From: Tahibacter soli
Lineage (GTDB): Bacteria; Pseudomonadota; Gammaproteobacteria; Xanthomonadales; Rhodanobacteraceae
Length of the DNA stretch: 64,000 nt
Reading direction: 5' to 3'
Assembly (NCBI RefSeq): GCF_025717065.2
Contig: NZ_JAOVZO020000020.1
Coordinates: 434,001 to 498,000, forward strand
This document shows, piece after piece, positions 35,157-44,175 of the stretch; position 1 is the first letter of the stretch, and each line of letters opens with the position of its first letter. The notes beneath the pieces were generated by a model. It made no database searches, was not told where the DNA came from, and was given only the letters and a program-made list of their open reading frames with translations. Position numbers and translations under genes: made by a program.

Positions 35157-36830
35157 ATGTCGCATCGTGCATTTGTGCGGCTTGCCGCACTGTTTTCACT
35201 GTTCGCCGCGCCGGCGTTCGCCGACGTGTTCGTCAACGAAATCCACTACGACAACGACGGCACCGACGCGAACGAACGCGTCGAAATCGCCGCGCCGGCC
35301 GGCACTTCGCTCGCCGGCTGGAAGCTCGCGCTGTACAACGGCGGCGATGGCAAGGTGTACGCGACGATCAATCTCGCCGGCACCGTGCCGAGCCAGTGCG
35401 GCGGCCACGGCACGCTCGCGTTCAACGCGGCCGGCCTGCAGAACGGCTCGCCCGACGGCCTCGCGCTCGTCGACGCCGCCGGCGCCGTCGTGCAGTTCCT
35501 GAGCTACGAGGGCGCGTTCACGGCGAGTGACGGCCCGGCCGCCGGCCGCGTCGCGAGCGACATCGGCCGCAGCGAAGGCACGGACGTCACGGCGTCGCAG
35601 TCGTTGCAGCTGCGCGGCACCGGCACGCGCTATGCCGATTTCGCCTGGGCGACCGCGTCGGCGGCCTCGTTCGGCGCGTGCAACAGCGGCCAGACGTTCA
35701 CCGGCGGCGGCGGCGGCGGTTCGACGGCGCTGCAGAGCGGCGTGCCGGTGGCCGGCATCGGCGGCGCGACCGGCACCGAAAAGCGCTACACGATCGCGGT
35801 GCCCGCGAGCGCGAGCAGCCTCGCCGTCGTCACGAGCGGCGGCAGCGGCGACGCCGATCTCTACGTCCGGTTCGGCGCGGCGCCGACGACGTCGAGCTAC
35901 GACTGCCGCTCGAACCGTTCCGGCAACGCCGAGAACTGCACCGTCGCGACACCGGCCGCCGGCACGTGGCATGTGCTGGTGCGCATGTACGCGACCGCGG
36001 CGAACGTCACGCTGACGGCGACGGTGTCGATGTCCGGCGGCGGCGGCGACGATCCGTACTACGACGGCGTCGACACGACGAGCGCGGCGCGGCTGCGCAG
36101 CACGCTGCACGCGATCATCGCGCACAGCGTGAAGATTCCGTACACCGCGAGCGCGACCGACGTGTGGAACGTGCTCGACGACGCGGACGAAGATCCGCTC
36201 GTACCGGGCAATATTCTCGACATTTACAAAAACGCGAGCTACGCGAAAGCCGCGGCCGGCAACGACTTCTACAACCGCGAGCACACGTGGCCGAAGTCGC
36301 TCGGCTTTCCGGACGACGGCGACGCGAACTATCCGCACACGGACACGCATATGCTGATGGCGTCGGACATCGCCTACAACGAGGCGCGCGGCAACCTGCC
36401 GTTCGGCACCTGCACGTCGGGCTCCACGCTGTACGCGACGCTCGCGTATTTCGGCCAGGGCGGCAGCGGCCACGGCAACTACCGCTGCAACGGTTACTGG
36501 CAGGTGTGGGACGGCATGAAGGGCAACGTCGCGCGCGCGATGCTGTACATGGACGTGCGCTACGACGGCGGCACGCATCCCGGCACCGGCACGCCCGAGC
36601 CCGACCTGCGCCTCACCGACAGCCTGTCGCTGATCGCGCAGACGAGCGGCAACGCGTCGGTCGCGTACATGGGCCTGTTGTCGACGATCCTCGCCTGGCA
36701 TCGCGACGATCCGGTCGACGCGCGCGAACGCCTGCGCAACGACATCGTCGAGAGCTACCAGGGCAACCGCAATCCGTTCGTCGATCACCCGGAATGGGCG
36801 GCGTGCATCTTCCAGAACGTCTGCAACTGA
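35157..36830 (+). CDS. Secreted endonuclease I with lamin-tail and PPC domains
   Basis: A 557-residue secreted nuclease. ATG 35157 follows GGGAGAGGGAGAG and gives a signal peptide ending FAAPAFADVF. Residues about 22-175 are a lamin-tail domain (VFVNEIHYDNDGTDANERVE, GWKLALYNGGDGKVY). Residues about 195-295 look like a pre-peptidase C-terminal (PPC) beta-sandwich (LAVVTSGGSGDADLYVRFGA, TWHVLVRMYATAANVTLTA). Residues about 300-557 are an endonuclease I domain with the His-Me core NREHTWPKSLGFPDDGDANY and DTHMLMASDIAYNEARGN. Such enzymes degrade extracellular DNA for phosphate or nutrients, or to remodel biofilm. Confidence 0.9.
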   Translation: MSHRAFVRLAALFSLFAAPAFADVFVNEIHYDNDGTDANERVEIAAPAGTSLAGWKLALYNGGDGKVYATINLAGTVPSQCGGHGTLAFNAAGLQNGSPDGLALVDAAGAVVQFLSYEGAFTASDGPAAGRVASDIGRSEGTDVTASQSLQLRGTGTRYADFAWATASAASFGACNSGQTFTGGGGGGSTALQSGVPVAGIGGATGTEKRYTIAVPASASSLAVVTSGGSGDADLYVRFGAAPTTSSYDCRSNRSGNAENCTVATPAAGTWHVLVRMYATAANVTLTATVSMSGGGGDDPYYDGVDTTSAARLRSTLHAIIAHSVKIPYTASATDVWNVLDDADEDPLVPGNILDIYKNASYAKAAAGNDFYNREHTWPKSLGFPDDGDANYPHTDTHMLMASDIAYNEARGNLPFGTCTSGSTLYATLAYFGQGGSGHGNYRCNGYWQVWDGMKGNVARAMLYMDVRYDGGTHPGTGTPEPDLRLTDSLSLIAQTSGNASVAYMGLLSTILAWHRDDPVDARERLRNDIVESYQGNRNPFVDHPEWAACIFQNVCN

Positions 36831-36835
36831 ACCGC

Positions 36836-36870
36836 CGCTCCCCCGGGGATCGCCCCGGGGAGCGCGTTTT
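36836..36870 (+). terminator. Rho-independent terminator of the nuclease gene
   Basis: CGCT-CCCC-GGGG pairs with CCCCGGGGAGCG around a short ATCG loop, with one bulged C, and is followed by GCGTTTT. It starts 6 bp after the stop codon and separates the nuclease gene from the convergent gene at 36881. Confidence 0.8.
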
Positions 36871-36880
36871 GCGAGGCGCG

Positions 36881-37219
36881 CTACGCCGCCGGCGTCTGCC
36901 GCGCGGCGGCTTCCTCGGCGGCGCGTTCCTTGCGGTGCCGCATTTCCACGATGATGTTGTAGACCGCGACGAACGCCGGAAACGCGTTCTGCAGGATGCC
37001 GACCGAATCGTTCTTGCCCCAGATGAAATACGACAGCGTCAGGAGGCTGCCGACGATCGAGAGCCACCAGAACGCCATCGGCAGATGCGTGCGCCGCTTT
37101 CTCTTCGTCGCCCACGCCTGCACGAACCAGCGCGCGGTGAACAGCAGCGTGCCGAGGTAGCCGATCAGCTTCCACGGCGTGATCACGATGTGATCGAAAT
37201 CGAACAGAGCCTGGTCCAT
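36881..37219 (-). CDS. LAB_N-domain inner-membrane protein
   Basis: The 112-residue product from ATG 37219 matches the lipid-A-biosynthesis N-terminal domain: WKLIGYLGTLLFTARWFVQA, then LPMAFWWLSIVGSLLTLSYF, and AVYNIIVEMRHRKE. It has three transmembrane helices. In some bacteria the same domain is fused to or encoded beside lipid-A or glycosyltransferase genes; here it stands alone. A role in envelope lipid or sugar-carrier handling is likely but not shown. Confidence 0.85.
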   Translation of the reverse strand: MDQALFDFDHIVITPWKLIGYLGTLLFTARWFVQAWATKRKRRTHLPMAFWWLSIVGSLLTLSYFIWGKNDSVGILQNAFPAFVAVYNIIVEMRHRKERAAEEAAARQTPAA

Positions 37220-37729
37220 TGCCTTGCGCCGACGCCAAAAACGACCGGCGATTATACCCGCGGGCATTAAAGCCCGCTTAAGACGCGACCGCGGTCACAG
37301 CGCGGCGCGGCCGTCGTTGACAACCATGGACCCCGCACTTACGGTCGGCTCTCGCGCCGGCGGCCGGGGGCCTGCCGGCACATCGCGGGCGACCGCACTT
37401 TGTACATTGCGCACCACTTTCGTAACGCTCATGGCACGGAGGCCGTGATGCGCCCGCCCGCGCAGCGCATGCGCGACGGGCGCCGCGTCGTGCGGTCGGG
37501 TCCGCGCGGCGGGCCGCGTGCCGCGGAAACGGCGCGGCGGCCGGGAAGGTCGGTTCCCGTCGGACGGCGCGCGGGCTCGCACACGCGCCGTGACACGCGG
37601 GTGATCCCGGAGGACGGATGCCTTGGGGAAGGCGTCCTTCGTGCGGAACGTCGCGCTTTGCGTCCCGGCGCAATCGCCACGGCCCGTGCCGCGCGCCGCT
37701 CCGGCGGGCAACCGACGAGCCGCCCGCGC
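37220..37729. other. 510-bp gene-free stretch
   Basis: It separates the LAB_N gene start from the end of the toxin-like gene. Several open frames occur on both strands (up to about 138 codons), but their translations are Arg/Pro/Ala-rich without family features, as expected for chance frames in GC-rich DNA. I see no RNA gene or clear terminator. Confidence 0.45.
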
Positions 37730-39679
37730 CTAGCGGCTCCGGCGCGCCGCGGCCCGCTTCGCGGGCGTCTTCTTCGCGACGGTTTTCTTTGCGGCCACTT
37801 TCTTTGCGGCCACTTTCTTTGCGACCGCTTTCTTCGCGGCCGGCTTTTTCGCGACCTTCTTCGCGGCCACTTTTTTCGTTGTAGATTTCTTCGCGGCGGC
37901 CTTCTTCGCAGCCGCCTTCTTCACGGCCCCGCGCCGCTTCGCCGCCGGCAGCGCCGGATAGCCGCCCAGGCGCTCGTAGCGCCACGTCAGCGTCACGCCT
38001 TCGACGCCGCCGGGCCGCGCCGACGCCTTCACGCCGACCAGCGTCGGCTCGAGATCGGCCGGCACGTCGGCGCTCCAGTTCGGTGCGCTGATGTCGTCGC
38101 CGGCGCCGGCGCGGCGGCCGAAATTCGTCTCGAAGCGGATCGACATCAGGCGATGGTCGGCCGTGCCGTATACCGACACGATGCGCTCCTTGTCCTTGAG
38201 TTCGATTTCGCTCGGCGTGCCGGCCGTGCTGCCGACCGACTGCCACACGCCGTTCGACTTGATCGCGATGCCGGTCAGCGCGCCGCCGCCGTAGACGCGC
38301 ACGCCCTGAATCGCGGCGTTGCGGTCGGCGAGCGTCCGGCTCGCTTCGAGATCGGACCCGAACGCGCCGGCCTCGACGAAGATATTTTCGCGCGGCGCCG
38401 GCGGCCGCTCGGCCCCGTACGAATTCCACAGCAGCGTCGGCGCGAACAGCGCGTCGAGTTCGGCGTCGAACAGCGCCTGCGCCGTGCGCTTCGCGGTCGC
38501 GACGAGATCGTTCGCCACGCGGTCGACCGTGCGCTGGTCGGTGTCGATGTCGAGCCGGCGGCGATAGTCGGCGCCGCTGTGCGCGTCGACCACGCGTATC
38601 CAGTACGAGCTCGTGTGATGGCTGTGGTCGACGCGCGCGCGCTGGTCCACTTTCGCCATGCGCCGGTCGAAGATGCCCTGGCGATAGGCGCGCGCCGCCG
38701 CGGCGTATTCGGCGACCGCCTCGCTCAGCCAGCGCCGGTGCGACGCTGCGTTCCTGTCGGCCTCGTCGGAGATCGTCGCGAACGCCGTCGTCATCTCGTG
38801 CAGCATGCCGATCTTGAGCGTGCCCATCGCGATGAGGTAGGCGAGCGTCTTTTCGGCCTTGTCGGCCTTGAAGAACGCGCGGTCGACCTGGTTGATCGCC
38901 GCATAGGCCGAGTTGAAGAACCCGAGCTTCTCGGCGCTCGGCACCATGTCGGACATGTCGGAGAGATTCTTGCGTGCCCCGTCGAGCGCGACGCCGAGGT
39001 CCTCCAGGCGCTTGGCGGTCAACTTTTCGTCGACGTAGCGCTCGACGTAATACGTCATCTGGTCCCAGAACATCTGCTGCGACTGGTCGGGCCAGAACGC
39101 GCCGGCGATGAATTTGAACGCGCCGCCGGCCTTCGGAATCAGGCCGATCGCGCCGAGGCCGATGTCGCGCAGCATGTCGGTGGGCTTCTTGAACGTCGGC
39201 AGCGCCGCGGGCTTGACGTCGCGCGTCGCGAGCACGAGGCGGAACTGGTATTCGTGCGCGTCGGCCTTGCCGGGCTTGTCGCGCTGCACGAGTTCGGCGC
39301 CGCCGTCGCTCGAGCCGTTCTTCACGGCAACGAACTTGCCGCTGTGCGTCGCCTCGATGAACACGCAGCCCTCGCCCGCGTCGAGCAGACGAAACTGCTG
39401 GTTCGGCCCGCTGTGCCACGACACCTGGATCACCTTCGCGCCGTCGTCCTTGGAAATGCCGTAGACATCGAACACGTGCTGCGACGCTTCGCAGCGGATC
39501 GCATACATGCCGTCGCGGGTCGGATTGAACTTGAAGCGCTGATGCGGCTTGTTCGCCTGCGCGGCGTTCTGGCGGATCGGCGCGTCGAGCGCCGTCGACG
39601 CATCCTTCACTTCGAGCACCAGCTTGCTGTGGCGCGGAACGATGTAGTAGTGCGCGTCCGTATCCGGTTTCACCGACAT
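37730..39679 (-). CDS. Multidomain lectin / Cry-toxin-like protein with histone-H1-like tail
   Basis: A 649-residue protein from ATG 39679. Residues about 8-150 resemble a ricin-type beta-trefoil lectin (MYAIRCEASQHVFDVYG, SGPNQQFRLLDAGEGC, EYQFRLVL). Residues about 160-330 are helical and resemble the pore-forming N-terminal domain of Cry delta-endotoxins (IGLIPKAGGAFKFIAGAFWP, then MTYYVERYVDEKLTAKRLED, LGVALDGARKNLSDM). Residues about 440-560 fit a jacalin-like lectin fold (VRVYGGGALTGIAIKSNG, KERIVSVYGTADHRLMSIRF). The last 70 or so residues are AAKK/VAKK repeats like bacterial histone-H1-like proteins. There is no signal peptide. I infer a carbohydrate-targeted pore-forming toxin; the basic tail is unusual. 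Confidence 0.72.
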   Translation of the reverse strand: MSVKPDTDAHYYIVPRHSKLVLEVKDASTALDAPIRQNAAQANKPHQRFKFNPTRDGMYAIRCEASQHVFDVYGISKDDGAKVIQVSWHSGPNQQFRLLDAGEGCVFIEATHSGKFVAVKNGSSDGGAELVQRDKPGKADAHEYQFRLVLATRDVKPAALPTFKKPTDMLRDIGLGAIGLIPKAGGAFKFIAGAFWPDQSQQMFWDQMTYYVERYVDEKLTAKRLEDLGVALDGARKNLSDMSDMVPSAEKLGFFNSAYAAINQVDRAFFKADKAEKTLAYLIAMGTLKIGMLHEMTTAFATISDEADRNAASHRRWLSEAVAEYAAAARAYRQGIFDRRMAKVDQRARVDHSHHTSSYWIRVVDAHSGADYRRRLDIDTDQRTVDRVANDLVATAKRTAQALFDAELDALFAPTLLWNSYGAERPPAPRENIFVEAGAFGSDLEASRTLADRNAAIQGVRVYGGGALTGIAIKSNGVWQSVGSTAGTPSEIELKDKERIVSVYGTADHRLMSIRFETNFGRRAGAGDDISAPNWSADVPADLEPTLVGVKASARPGGVEGVTLTWRYERLGGYPALPAAKRRGAVKKAAAKKAAAKKSTTKKVAAKKVAKKPAAKKAVAKKVAAKKVAAKKTVAKKTPAKRAAARRSR

Positions 39680-39756
39680 GGCCCTGGCTCCGTTGGCTGC
39701 GGCAAGCCCCGCATGCCGAAGGCTGCGCAAAAACGCATCCGCTCCTATCACACTTG

Positions 39757-39787
39757 TTGAGCAACAGGCGTCCTGCCTGTTGCTCAA
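39757..39787. repeat. Hairpin 1 of a four-hairpin cluster
   Basis: TTGAGCAACAGGC and GCCTGTTGCTCAA form a perfect 13-bp stem around GTCCT. It lies 78 bp upstream of the toxin-like gene's start codon and is the first of four separate stem-loops that lie almost end to end. Confidence 0.7.
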
Positions 39788-39794
39788 TCGAACG

Positions 39795-39813
39795 GCGCAA
39801 GCAAAGCTTGCGC
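39795..39813. repeat. Hairpin 2 of a four-hairpin cluster
   Basis: GCGCAAGC and GCTTGCGC form a perfect 8-bp stem around AAA, 7 bp after hairpin 1. Its sequence is unrelated to hairpin 1. Confidence 0.65.
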
Positions 39814-39822
39814 ACCTTCTCC

Positions 39823-39852
39823 GAGAATCAATCGCTTGCGCGATCGATTCTC
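39823..39852. repeat. Hairpin 3 of a four-hairpin cluster
   Basis: GAGAATCAATCGC and GCGATCGATTCTC pair over 13 positions with one mismatch around a TTGC loop. Confidence 0.65.
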
Positions 39853-39854
39853 GA

Positions 39855-39874
39855 GCGATCCATCCCTGGATCGC
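39855..39874. repeat. Hairpin 4 of a four-hairpin cluster
   Basis: GCGATCCA and TGGATCGC form a perfect 8-bp stem around TCCC, 2 bp after hairpin 3 and about 100 bp upstream of rapA. Confidence 0.65.
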
Positions 39875-39973
39875 GCGCCTCCAAGTGTGCTAGCAAAATC
39901 GCCGAACGAAGCAAAGGTTCCCCGCGCGCCTCAAGGGGCGGATAATCGCGCCCCCGATCGACAGGATGCGCTG

Positions 39974-42823
39974 ATGGTTTTCGTTCCCGGACAACGCTGG
40001 GTCTCCAACGCCGAACCGGAACTCGGTCTGGGCACGATCCTGCGCATCGAAGGGCGCAGCATCCAGGTGCTGTTCGCGAAGTCCGGCGTACTACGCCACT
40101 ACGCCGCGCACGCCGCGCCGCTCGTTCGCGCCGAGTTTCGCGTCGGTCAGAAAGTCAGCGGCAAGGGCCTCGCGTTCACGATCGAGCGCGTCGAGACGCA
40201 TCAGGGCCTCCTGCACTACTACCACGGCGCCGACGCGCTCGTCGAAGGCGAACTCGACGACGTGCAAAGCCTGTCGCAGGCCGACGAGCGCCTGCTGTCG
40301 GGCCGCGTCGACCGCGCCGACCGCTTCGATTTCCGCGTCGAGGCGCTGAACCGCCGCGCGAACGCGCGCCGCGCGCCGGACTACGGCCTCGCCGCCGCGC
40401 GCATCGATCTCGTGCCGCACCAGCTGCGCGTCGCGCAGATCGCCGCGTCGCGCCGCCCGCCGCGCGTGCTGCTCGCCGACGAGGTCGGCCTCGGCAAGAC
40501 GATCGAAGCGGGCATGGTGCTGTCGCGCCTGATCGCCGCCGGCCGCGTCGAGCGCGTGCTCGTGCTGCTGCCCGAGCCGCTCGTCTACCAGTGGTTCGTC
40601 GAACTGCTGCGCCGTTTCAATCTGCAATTTTCCATTTTCGACGAAGAACGCTGCGAGGCGATCGAACTCGCCGGCGACGGCCGCAATCCGTTCGAGGACG
40701 AGCAGTTCGTCATCACCGACATCGGCTTTCTGTCGGGCAACGCCAGGCGCGCGCAGCAGGCGATCGACGCCGGCTGGGATCTTCTCGTCGTCGACGAGGC
40801 GCATCACCTCGCGTGGACGCCGGAAGCGGCGAGCCCGCAGTACGCGCTGGTCGAACGCCTCGCCGCGGCGACGCCGGGCGTGATCCTTCTCACCGCGACG
40901 CCCGAGCAGCTCGGCCGCACCGGCCACTTCGCGCGGCTGCGCCTGCTCGATCCCGCGCGCTATCACGATCTCGAACGCTACACCGAGGAAGCCGACGGCT
41001 ATCTCGCGCTGTCGCGCATCGCCGCGAAGCTGACCGACGGCGTCGCGCTCGATGCCGGCGACGTCGCCGAACTGCGCGCGCGCCTGACGGGCGACGATGC
41101 GAGCCAGGCGCTGCTCGCGCGCCTCGGCGAGAACGACGCGACGGTCGCCTCGCAGCTGCTCGACGCGCTGATCGACCGCCACGGCACCGGCCGCGTGATG
41201 TTCCGCAACCGCCGCGCCGTCGTCGGCGGTTTTCCGCAGCGCATCCCGAACGTCGACGTGCGCGACGGCGACGCGCTGAGCGAAGACGAGCGCCAGCGCC
41301 TGCTGACCGAGTTTCTGTCGGACATCCAGCAGCCGCCGACGCTGCACGAATACGACTATTCGGCCGACCCGCGCCTGTCGTGGCTGATCGGCCTCATCGA
41401 CGAATTCCCGCGCGACAAGTTCCTGCTCATCTGCCGCAGCCAGGCGAAGGTGCTCGCGCTCGAAGAAGCGCTGCGCACGAAGAGCGGCATCGCAATCGCG
41501 CGGTTCCACGAAGGCCTGTCGATCGTGCACCGCGACCGCAACGCGGCGTACTTCGCCGACCCGGAAGGCGCGCGCATCCTCATCTGCTCGGAAATCGGTT
41601 CGGAAGGCCGCAATTTCCAGTTTGCGCATCATTTGATCCTGTGGGACGTGCCGCTCGATCCCGATCTGCTCGAACAGCGCATCGGCCGCCTCGACCGCAT
41701 CGGGCAGAAGCACGACATCCAGCTGCACGCCGTCGCGTACCGCGGCACCGCGCAGTACGTGCTGCTGCGCTGGTACGCCGAAGCGCTCGACGCGCTGCGC
41801 GTGAGCCCGGCCGACGGCCGCGAGCTGTACAAGCGTTTCGGGCCCGATCTCGCCGAGCGCGCCGCGACGCATGCGCTCGAAGGCACCGAACCGGATCAGG
41901 AAATCGATTCGCTGATCGCCGAAACGCGCGCCGTGCACGAAGAGCTGTCGCGACTCGTGCACGCCGGCCGCGACCGGCTGCTGGAACTGGCGAGCGCCCG
42001 CGAAGCGCGCGACGAAACGCTGCGCGCGGCGCTGACCGCCGCCGACGCCGACCTCGACGGCGACGACTTCATCCTGCGCCTGTTCGAACAATTCGGCGTC
42101 GAGCACGACGAAACCGGCACGCGCACCTACGTGCTCGATCCCGAATACGTCAGCACCGAAGGGCTTGCGGGTCTCAAGGACGGTCCGCAGCAGATCACGT
42201 TCGACCGCGCCACCGCGCTCGCGCGCGAAGAACTGCCGCTGTTGCGCGCCGATCATCCGATGGTCGCGAGCGCGATCGACGTGCTGGTCGAGGGTGAGCA
42301 AGGCAATGCGGCGATCCTCGTCGACGACGCGCTGCCGCCGCGCACGGTGCTGCTCGAAGCCGTGTTCGTGCTCGAATGCGTCGCGCAGCGTAGCCTCGGC
42401 GTCGAGCGCTTCCTGCCGGCGCTGCCGCTGCGCACCGTCGTCGACACGAAACTGCAGCGCCGCGACGCGTACAAGCCCAACAGCGTATCGCTGCAGAAGG
42501 CCGGCGACCGCGCGCTCGATTTCAACCGCTACCGCAAGTTCATCGCGCAGCTCGTGCCGCCGATGCTGGAGGCGTGCGAGAAAGGCGCGTACGAACTCGC
42601 CGAACGCGAGATCGCAGCGGCGATCGGCGAGGTGAGCGCGCAGCTCGGCGCCGACATCGCGCGCCTGACCGCGCTGCGCGCCGTGAACCCCGGCGTGCGC
42701 GAGGACGAAATCGCGTCGCTCGCGACCGAACTCGCCGCCATCCTCGATGCGCTGCCGCGCGCACGGCCGCGGCTCGACGCCGTGCGCTTCGTCTGCAGCC
42801 AGGATTTTCTGAGCTTGCGGTAG
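39974..42823 (+). CDS. rapA: RNA polymerase-associated Swi2/Snf2 ATPase RapA
   Basis: RapA recycles RNA polymerase after termination, especially at high salt. The 949-residue product is near the usual 968. It has the N-terminal Tudor-like domains (FVPGQRWVSNAEPELGLGTI), helicase motif I in LLADEVGLGKTIEAGMVLSR, motif II in VVDEAHHLAW, motif III ILLTATPEQLGRTGHF, and motifs V-VI (ICSEIGSEGRNFQFAHHLIL, EQRIGRLDRIGQKHDIQLHA). The C-terminal RapA domain follows (RDAYKPNSVSLQKAGDR). ATG 39974 lies 9 nt after ACAGGA. The family start motif is at once apparent, so the upstream extension to 39836 is rejected. Confidence 0.96.
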   Translation: MVFVPGQRWVSNAEPELGLGTILRIEGRSIQVLFAKSGVLRHYAAHAAPLVRAEFRVGQKVSGKGLAFTIERVETHQGLLHYYHGADALVEGELDDVQSLSQADERLLSGRVDRADRFDFRVEALNRRANARRAPDYGLAAARIDLVPHQLRVAQIAASRRPPRVLLADEVGLGKTIEAGMVLSRLIAAGRVERVLVLLPEPLVYQWFVELLRRFNLQFSIFDEERCEAIELAGDGRNPFEDEQFVITDIGFLSGNARRAQQAIDAGWDLLVVDEAHHLAWTPEAASPQYALVERLAAATPGVILLTATPEQLGRTGHFARLRLLDPARYHDLERYTEEADGYLALSRIAAKLTDGVALDAGDVAELRARLTGDDASQALLARLGENDATVASQLLDALIDRHGTGRVMFRNRRAVVGGFPQRIPNVDVRDGDALSEDERQRLLTEFLSDIQQPPTLHEYDYSADPRLSWLIGLIDEFPRDKFLLICRSQAKVLALEEALRTKSGIAIARFHEGLSIVHRDRNAAYFADPEGARILICSEIGSEGRNFQFAHHLILWDVPLDPDLLEQRIGRLDRIGQKHDIQLHAVAYRGTAQYVLLRWYAEALDALRVSPADGRELYKRFGPDLAERAATHALEGTEPDQEIDSLIAETRAVHEELSRLVHAGRDRLLELASAREARDETLRAALTAADADLDGDDFILRLFEQFGVEHDETGTRTYVLDPEYVSTEGLAGLKDGPQQITFDRATALAREELPLLRADHPMVASAIDVLVEGEQGNAAILVDDALPPRTVLLEAVFVLECVAQRSLGVERFLPALPLRTVVDTKLQRRDAYKPNSVSLQKAGDRALDFNRYRKFIAQLVPPMLEACEKGAYELAEREIAAAIGEVSAQLGADIARLTALRAVNPGVREDEIASLATELAAILDALPRARPRLDAVRFVCSQDFLSLR

Positions 42824-43020
42824 CGCCGTTCGCGATCGCGTACGCGCCGCCGTTCCGGCCGATGATCTTCACGCTCGGCGTGGCGAGCGTGTTCGTGTTC
42901 CGGCGCTCTCGCGCGCTGACGTACGACGTGCTCGTGGTCGCGCCGGGCTGAGTTCGGCGCTAACCTCTGGAGCTCGACGTCGTTGCCGCGGTCTGTGCGG
43001 CACAACCTTCGAGGAAAACC

Positions 43021-43395
43021 ATGCTGGCATCGCTGCTCATTGCCGCCGCTTTCGCGGCCGAACCGCCGAGCGAAGAAATGAACGCCGCGGCGGCGTACAT
43101 CCAATCGAACTATCTGCCGGTGATCTTCGACGCGTGCAAGCAGCACGCGCCGCTGCGCGCGCCCGAATACGAGCAGGCGCTCGAACGCTGGAACAAGGCG
43201 AACAAGAAGGTCGTCGCCTACGGCGAAAAAGTGTCGCGCGCGCAGGCTCAGGCGCAAGGCATGCAGCTCGAAGCGATGATCGCGCAGTCGCTCGCCGACC
43301 TGCGCAACGACATGTCCGGCAAGACGCCCGAGGAAATGGACGCCGGCTGCGCCAACGCGCTGCGGAGCGCATGGGCCGAATCTCAGCCGAAGTAG
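43021..43395 (+). CDS. Small secreted hypothetical protein
   Basis: A 124-residue product from ATG 43021 with GAGG upstream. It starts with a short hydrophobic signal (MLASLLIAAAFAAEPP) and is otherwise a helical, charged protein (AAAAYIQSNYLPVIFDACKQ, ALERWNKANKKVVAYGEKVS) with two Cys that could pair. No family recognised. It resembles small periplasmic helical proteins in general build. Its 3' end faces the methyltransferase gene at 18 bp. Confidence 0.65.
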   Translation: MLASLLIAAAFAAEPPSEEMNAAAAYIQSNYLPVIFDACKQHAPLRAPEYEQALERWNKANKKVVAYGEKVSRAQAQAQGMQLEAMIAQSLADLRNDMSGKTPEEMDAGCANALRSAWAESQPK

Positions 43396-43413
43396 CGCCG
43401 GCGTCCCGGCCGG

Positions 43414-44175
43414 TCAGTCGCACCGTGCCGCGCTGTCGCATTGCGCATGCATTGCCGCCGCTACGCGGGAAAATGCCGGTTTCAACAATGCTCCCGCCGC
43501 TCGGCGCAGATGGCCCGGGTCGCCGATCGACGACGACAGGCGCGGGAAAGGGTCATCACCGGCATGCGCGAAAACCACGTTGTTCGTTCCATCGGCTTCG
43601 CAAACAGTGAACACCCCGCGGCCGAAGCTGCGCCGGATACGCTCAAGGTGCGCGTTCAGGTCGTCGCAATACAAGTTCAGGACCATGATGCCGTTGTCGC
43701 ACAGCGCCTGCCGGCACTGATCGTAGAACGCTTGTGAAGCAAGCTTTGCCGGAACCCCTTCGCGGGTGTACCCGTCCACAAGCAGCACATTGAACTGCCG
43801 ATGAGCGCGGCGAACAAAGTGGGCGCCATCGTCCAGATGGACGCGAAACCGCTCGTCGTCCGGCGGCACATGAAACTCGTCGCGCAGTGCGAGAACGTGG
43901 GGATTGATCTCTACTACGTCGATCCGTGTCCGGGGCAACTCCCGGTAGCAGAATTTCGCGAGCGAACCGCCGCCAAGTCCGATCATGGCGACGCGTTGCG
44001 GCTGGCCGTTGAAGAGCAGGAACCCCATCATCGTGCGCGTGTAGTCGACGACGAGCGTACAGGGCTCGCGTTTCAACATGCGGCTCTGTGCTTCGTGGAG
44101 CGAGAAATGGAGCGTCTTGTAGTGAAGTGTCTCGTGCACGAAGGGTCGGCACATCTCGGAGGCGTCGTCCAACAC
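43414..44175 (-). CDS. Spermidine-synthase-like (PABS fold) methyltransferase-type protein
   Basis: A 253-residue product with a Rossmann fold of the polyamine-synthase family: LVVDYTRTMMGFLLFNGQPQ, the nucleotide loop MIGLGGGSLAKFCYREL, the acidic strand IDVVEINPHVLALRDEF, the second acid site HLDDGAHFVRRA, and NVLLVDGYTREGVPAKLASQ. The Gly-rich loop and acidic residues that bind decarboxylated SAM are present, but the catalytic Asp region is altered (VDGYTREG against the usual DSTDP). It may be a member of the fold with another substrate. Base composition here is less GC-rich than in rapA. Confidence 0.82.
   Translation of the reverse strand: MLDDASEMCRPFVHETLHYKTLHFSLHEAQSRMLKREPCTLVVDYTRTMMGFLLFNGQPQRVAMIGLGGGSLAKFCYRELPRTRIDVVEINPHVLALRDEFHVPPDDERFRVHLDDGAHFVRRAHRQFNVLLVDGYTREGVPAKLASQAFYDQCRQALCDNGIMVLNLYCDDLNAHLERIRRSFGRGVFTVCEADGTNNVVFAHAGDDPFPRLSSSIGDPGHLRRAAGALLKPAFSRVAAAMHAQCDSAARCD

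Noticed and set aside
37295-37711. 138-codon minus frame in the gap between the LAB_N gene and the toxin-like gene
   Set aside because: Arg/Pro-rich, no ribosome binding site, no motif.
42824-42951. Short plus-strand frame after rapA (about 40 residues with hydrophobic stretch)
   Set aside because: No start codon with a ribosome binding site in this piece, and the open frame is an extension of a shadow inside rapA.
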